This document shows, one piece after another, positions 6,263 through 6,718 of a stretch of 6,718 nucleotides of DNA (its first letter is position 1; the number at the start of each line of letters is the position of its first letter). The DNA lies in contig MVCS01000076.1 in NCBI GenBank assembly GCA_002049885.1, positions 1 through 6,718 on the forward strand, given 5' to 3'. The position numbers were made by a program, and so were the translations under genes. Below the pieces are notes generated by a model that searched no databases, was not told the origin of the DNA, and saw nothing but the letters and a program-made list of their open reading frames with translations. The DNA is from Planctomycetales bacterium 4484_123. Its GTDB lineage: Bacteria; Planctomycetota; Phycisphaerae; SM23-33.

Positions 6263-6371
6263 ACGGCCGAAAAAAGGGGGCAGCCGGGCGTTGTGTGAAG
6301 CCAGAAAGGACGGCAGCGGTCCCCCGGGAGACTGGTGCCGTTGCAGGTTGGTTCAGCGGGGAGGTAGGCCG
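6263..6371. other. Intergenic region between metK and the lipoprotein gene
   Basis: This 109-bp stretch holds no gene. A weak stem (GCCT/AGGC, 6248-6259) overlaps the end of metK, and an A6 run follows a few bases later, but no T run is present, so I do not call a terminator. I found no convincing promoter with both -35 and -10 boxes, so the lipoprotein gene may be co-transcribed with metK. Confidence 0.4.
6360..6365 (+). promoter_or_regulatory. Strong Shine-Dalgarno before the lipoprotein gene
   Basis: GGAGGT lies 6 nt upstream of the ATG at 6372, at ideal spacing. It fixes the start of a gene that would otherwise be easy to miss because it runs off the window. Confidence 0.75.
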
Positions 6372-6718
6372 ATGCACTTCCGCGCAACGTCGAGCAGGTT
6401 GGTCGCGCTGCTGGCATTGGGCGTGTTGCCGGGATGCTGGCTGCCTTTTGGGCGGGTCGATGTCACCAGGCCCGACACGCTTCGCGGAAAGGCCGTCACG
6501 ATCGCGGGACTCTCTGGCCGGACCGTCGTCCTGGCCGGTGGCCGGAAGGTGGAGCTGGCGGGGCTGGAGCTGCCTTCGGCGGGAGTGGACCCCCATCATG
6601 CCCGTGACGTGCGGGCGGAGCTGGCCAGCACTCTGCTTGGTGGCGGCTACCATGTCATCGTCGCGCCGGAGCCGGATGGACATGGGCGGCTGATCGGCAT
6701 ACGGATGCACGATAAACC
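6372..6718 (+). CDS. Putative lipoprotein with a degenerate SNase-like (OB-fold) domain, 3' end outside the window
   Basis: The first 115 residues are visible. Arg4/Arg9, a hydrophobic core (LVALLALGVL, 10-19) and the lipobox LPGC, with Cys22 as the lipidated residue, form a type II signal peptide, so the mature protein is membrane-anchored outside the cytoplasm. The part from about residue 39 reads like the N-terminal half of staphylococcal-nuclease (thermonuclease) domains. SGRTVVLAGGRKVELAGLELP (48-68, cited in part) lines up with the usual DGDTxxLxxGRxVRLxGIDxPE. A helix-like AxxVRAELASTLLGG segment and then PDGHGRLIG (101-109) line up with the later DxYGR region. By this hand alignment the metal-binding and catalytic positions are mostly lost: Asp21 to Arg, Arg35 to Glu, Asp40 to Glu (kept acidic) and Glu43 to Ser, while Arg106 may match Arg87. 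A binding or structural role is more likely than nuclease activity. The SNase assignment is my inference; the lipoprotein call is firm. Confidence 0.75.
   Translation, partial: MHFRATSSRLVALLALGVLPGCWLPFGRVDVTRPDTLRGKAVTIAGLSGRTVVLAGGRKVELAGLELPSAGVDPHHARDVRAELASTLLGGGYHVIVAPEPDGHGRLIGIRMHDK

Noticed and set aside
1..6718. CRISPR array, tRNA or rRNA gene, insertion sequence or attachment site
   Set aside because: No regularly spaced long repeats, no tRNA-like cloverleaf arms, no transposase-like frame and no flanking target duplications were seen on either strand.

Overview
The window is a gene-dense, very GC-rich bacterial chromosome segment holding six protein genes and no sign of phage, IS elements, CRISPR or RNA genes. 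The lineage cannot be fixed from the sequence alone. The tryptophan-rich MFS-type carrier and the diverged enolase-superfamily protein remind me of Planctomycetota (Phycisphaerae-like) genomes, but that is a family-level impression. The leaderless-looking promoters would also fit Deinococcota or Actinomycetota. Most genes look like ordinary chromosomal genes, not an accessory island.

Left part, minus strand: an MFS-type membrane transporter (4-1599) lies downstream of an ABC transporter ATPase of the MalK/PotA/FbpC type (1722-2804). The 122-bp gap between them contains a T10 tract (read on the minus strand) after GC-rich stems, a possible terminator of the ATPase gene. No permease or solute-binding protein gene is visible, so the ATPase substrate is unknown.

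Centre: a 163-bp divergent intergenic region (2805-2967) separates the ATPase gene from a plus-strand enolase-superfamily gene (2968-4110). Each side has a recognisable sigma70-type promoter with a 17-bp spacer, and each -10 box ends only 6-8 nt before the start codon. Next comes a 194-aa ferredoxin with 16 cluster cysteines and an SRRGFF Tat-like motif (4175-4759), whose perfect TATAAT box ends 7 nt before its ATG. These three genes lack a Shine-Dalgarno sequence and are probably translated from leaderless or nearly leaderless mRNAs.

Right part, plus strand: a 267-bp intergenic region with decayed heptamer repeats leads to a promoter and a clear Shine-Dalgarno before metK (S-adenosylmethionine synthetase, 5027-6262, GTG start). 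After 109 bp without a gene, a lipoprotein gene with a strong Shine-Dalgarno begins at 6372 and runs off the window. Its mature part reads like a staphylococcal-nuclease-type (SNase) OB fold that has lost most catalytic residues.

The genes do not form an obvious pathway. I see no convincing new multi-gene system. The best leads are the leaderless promoter architecture, the Lys-to-Arg change at a catalytic position of the enolase-superfamily protein, the basic gating loop of MetK, and the nuclease-like lipoprotein.
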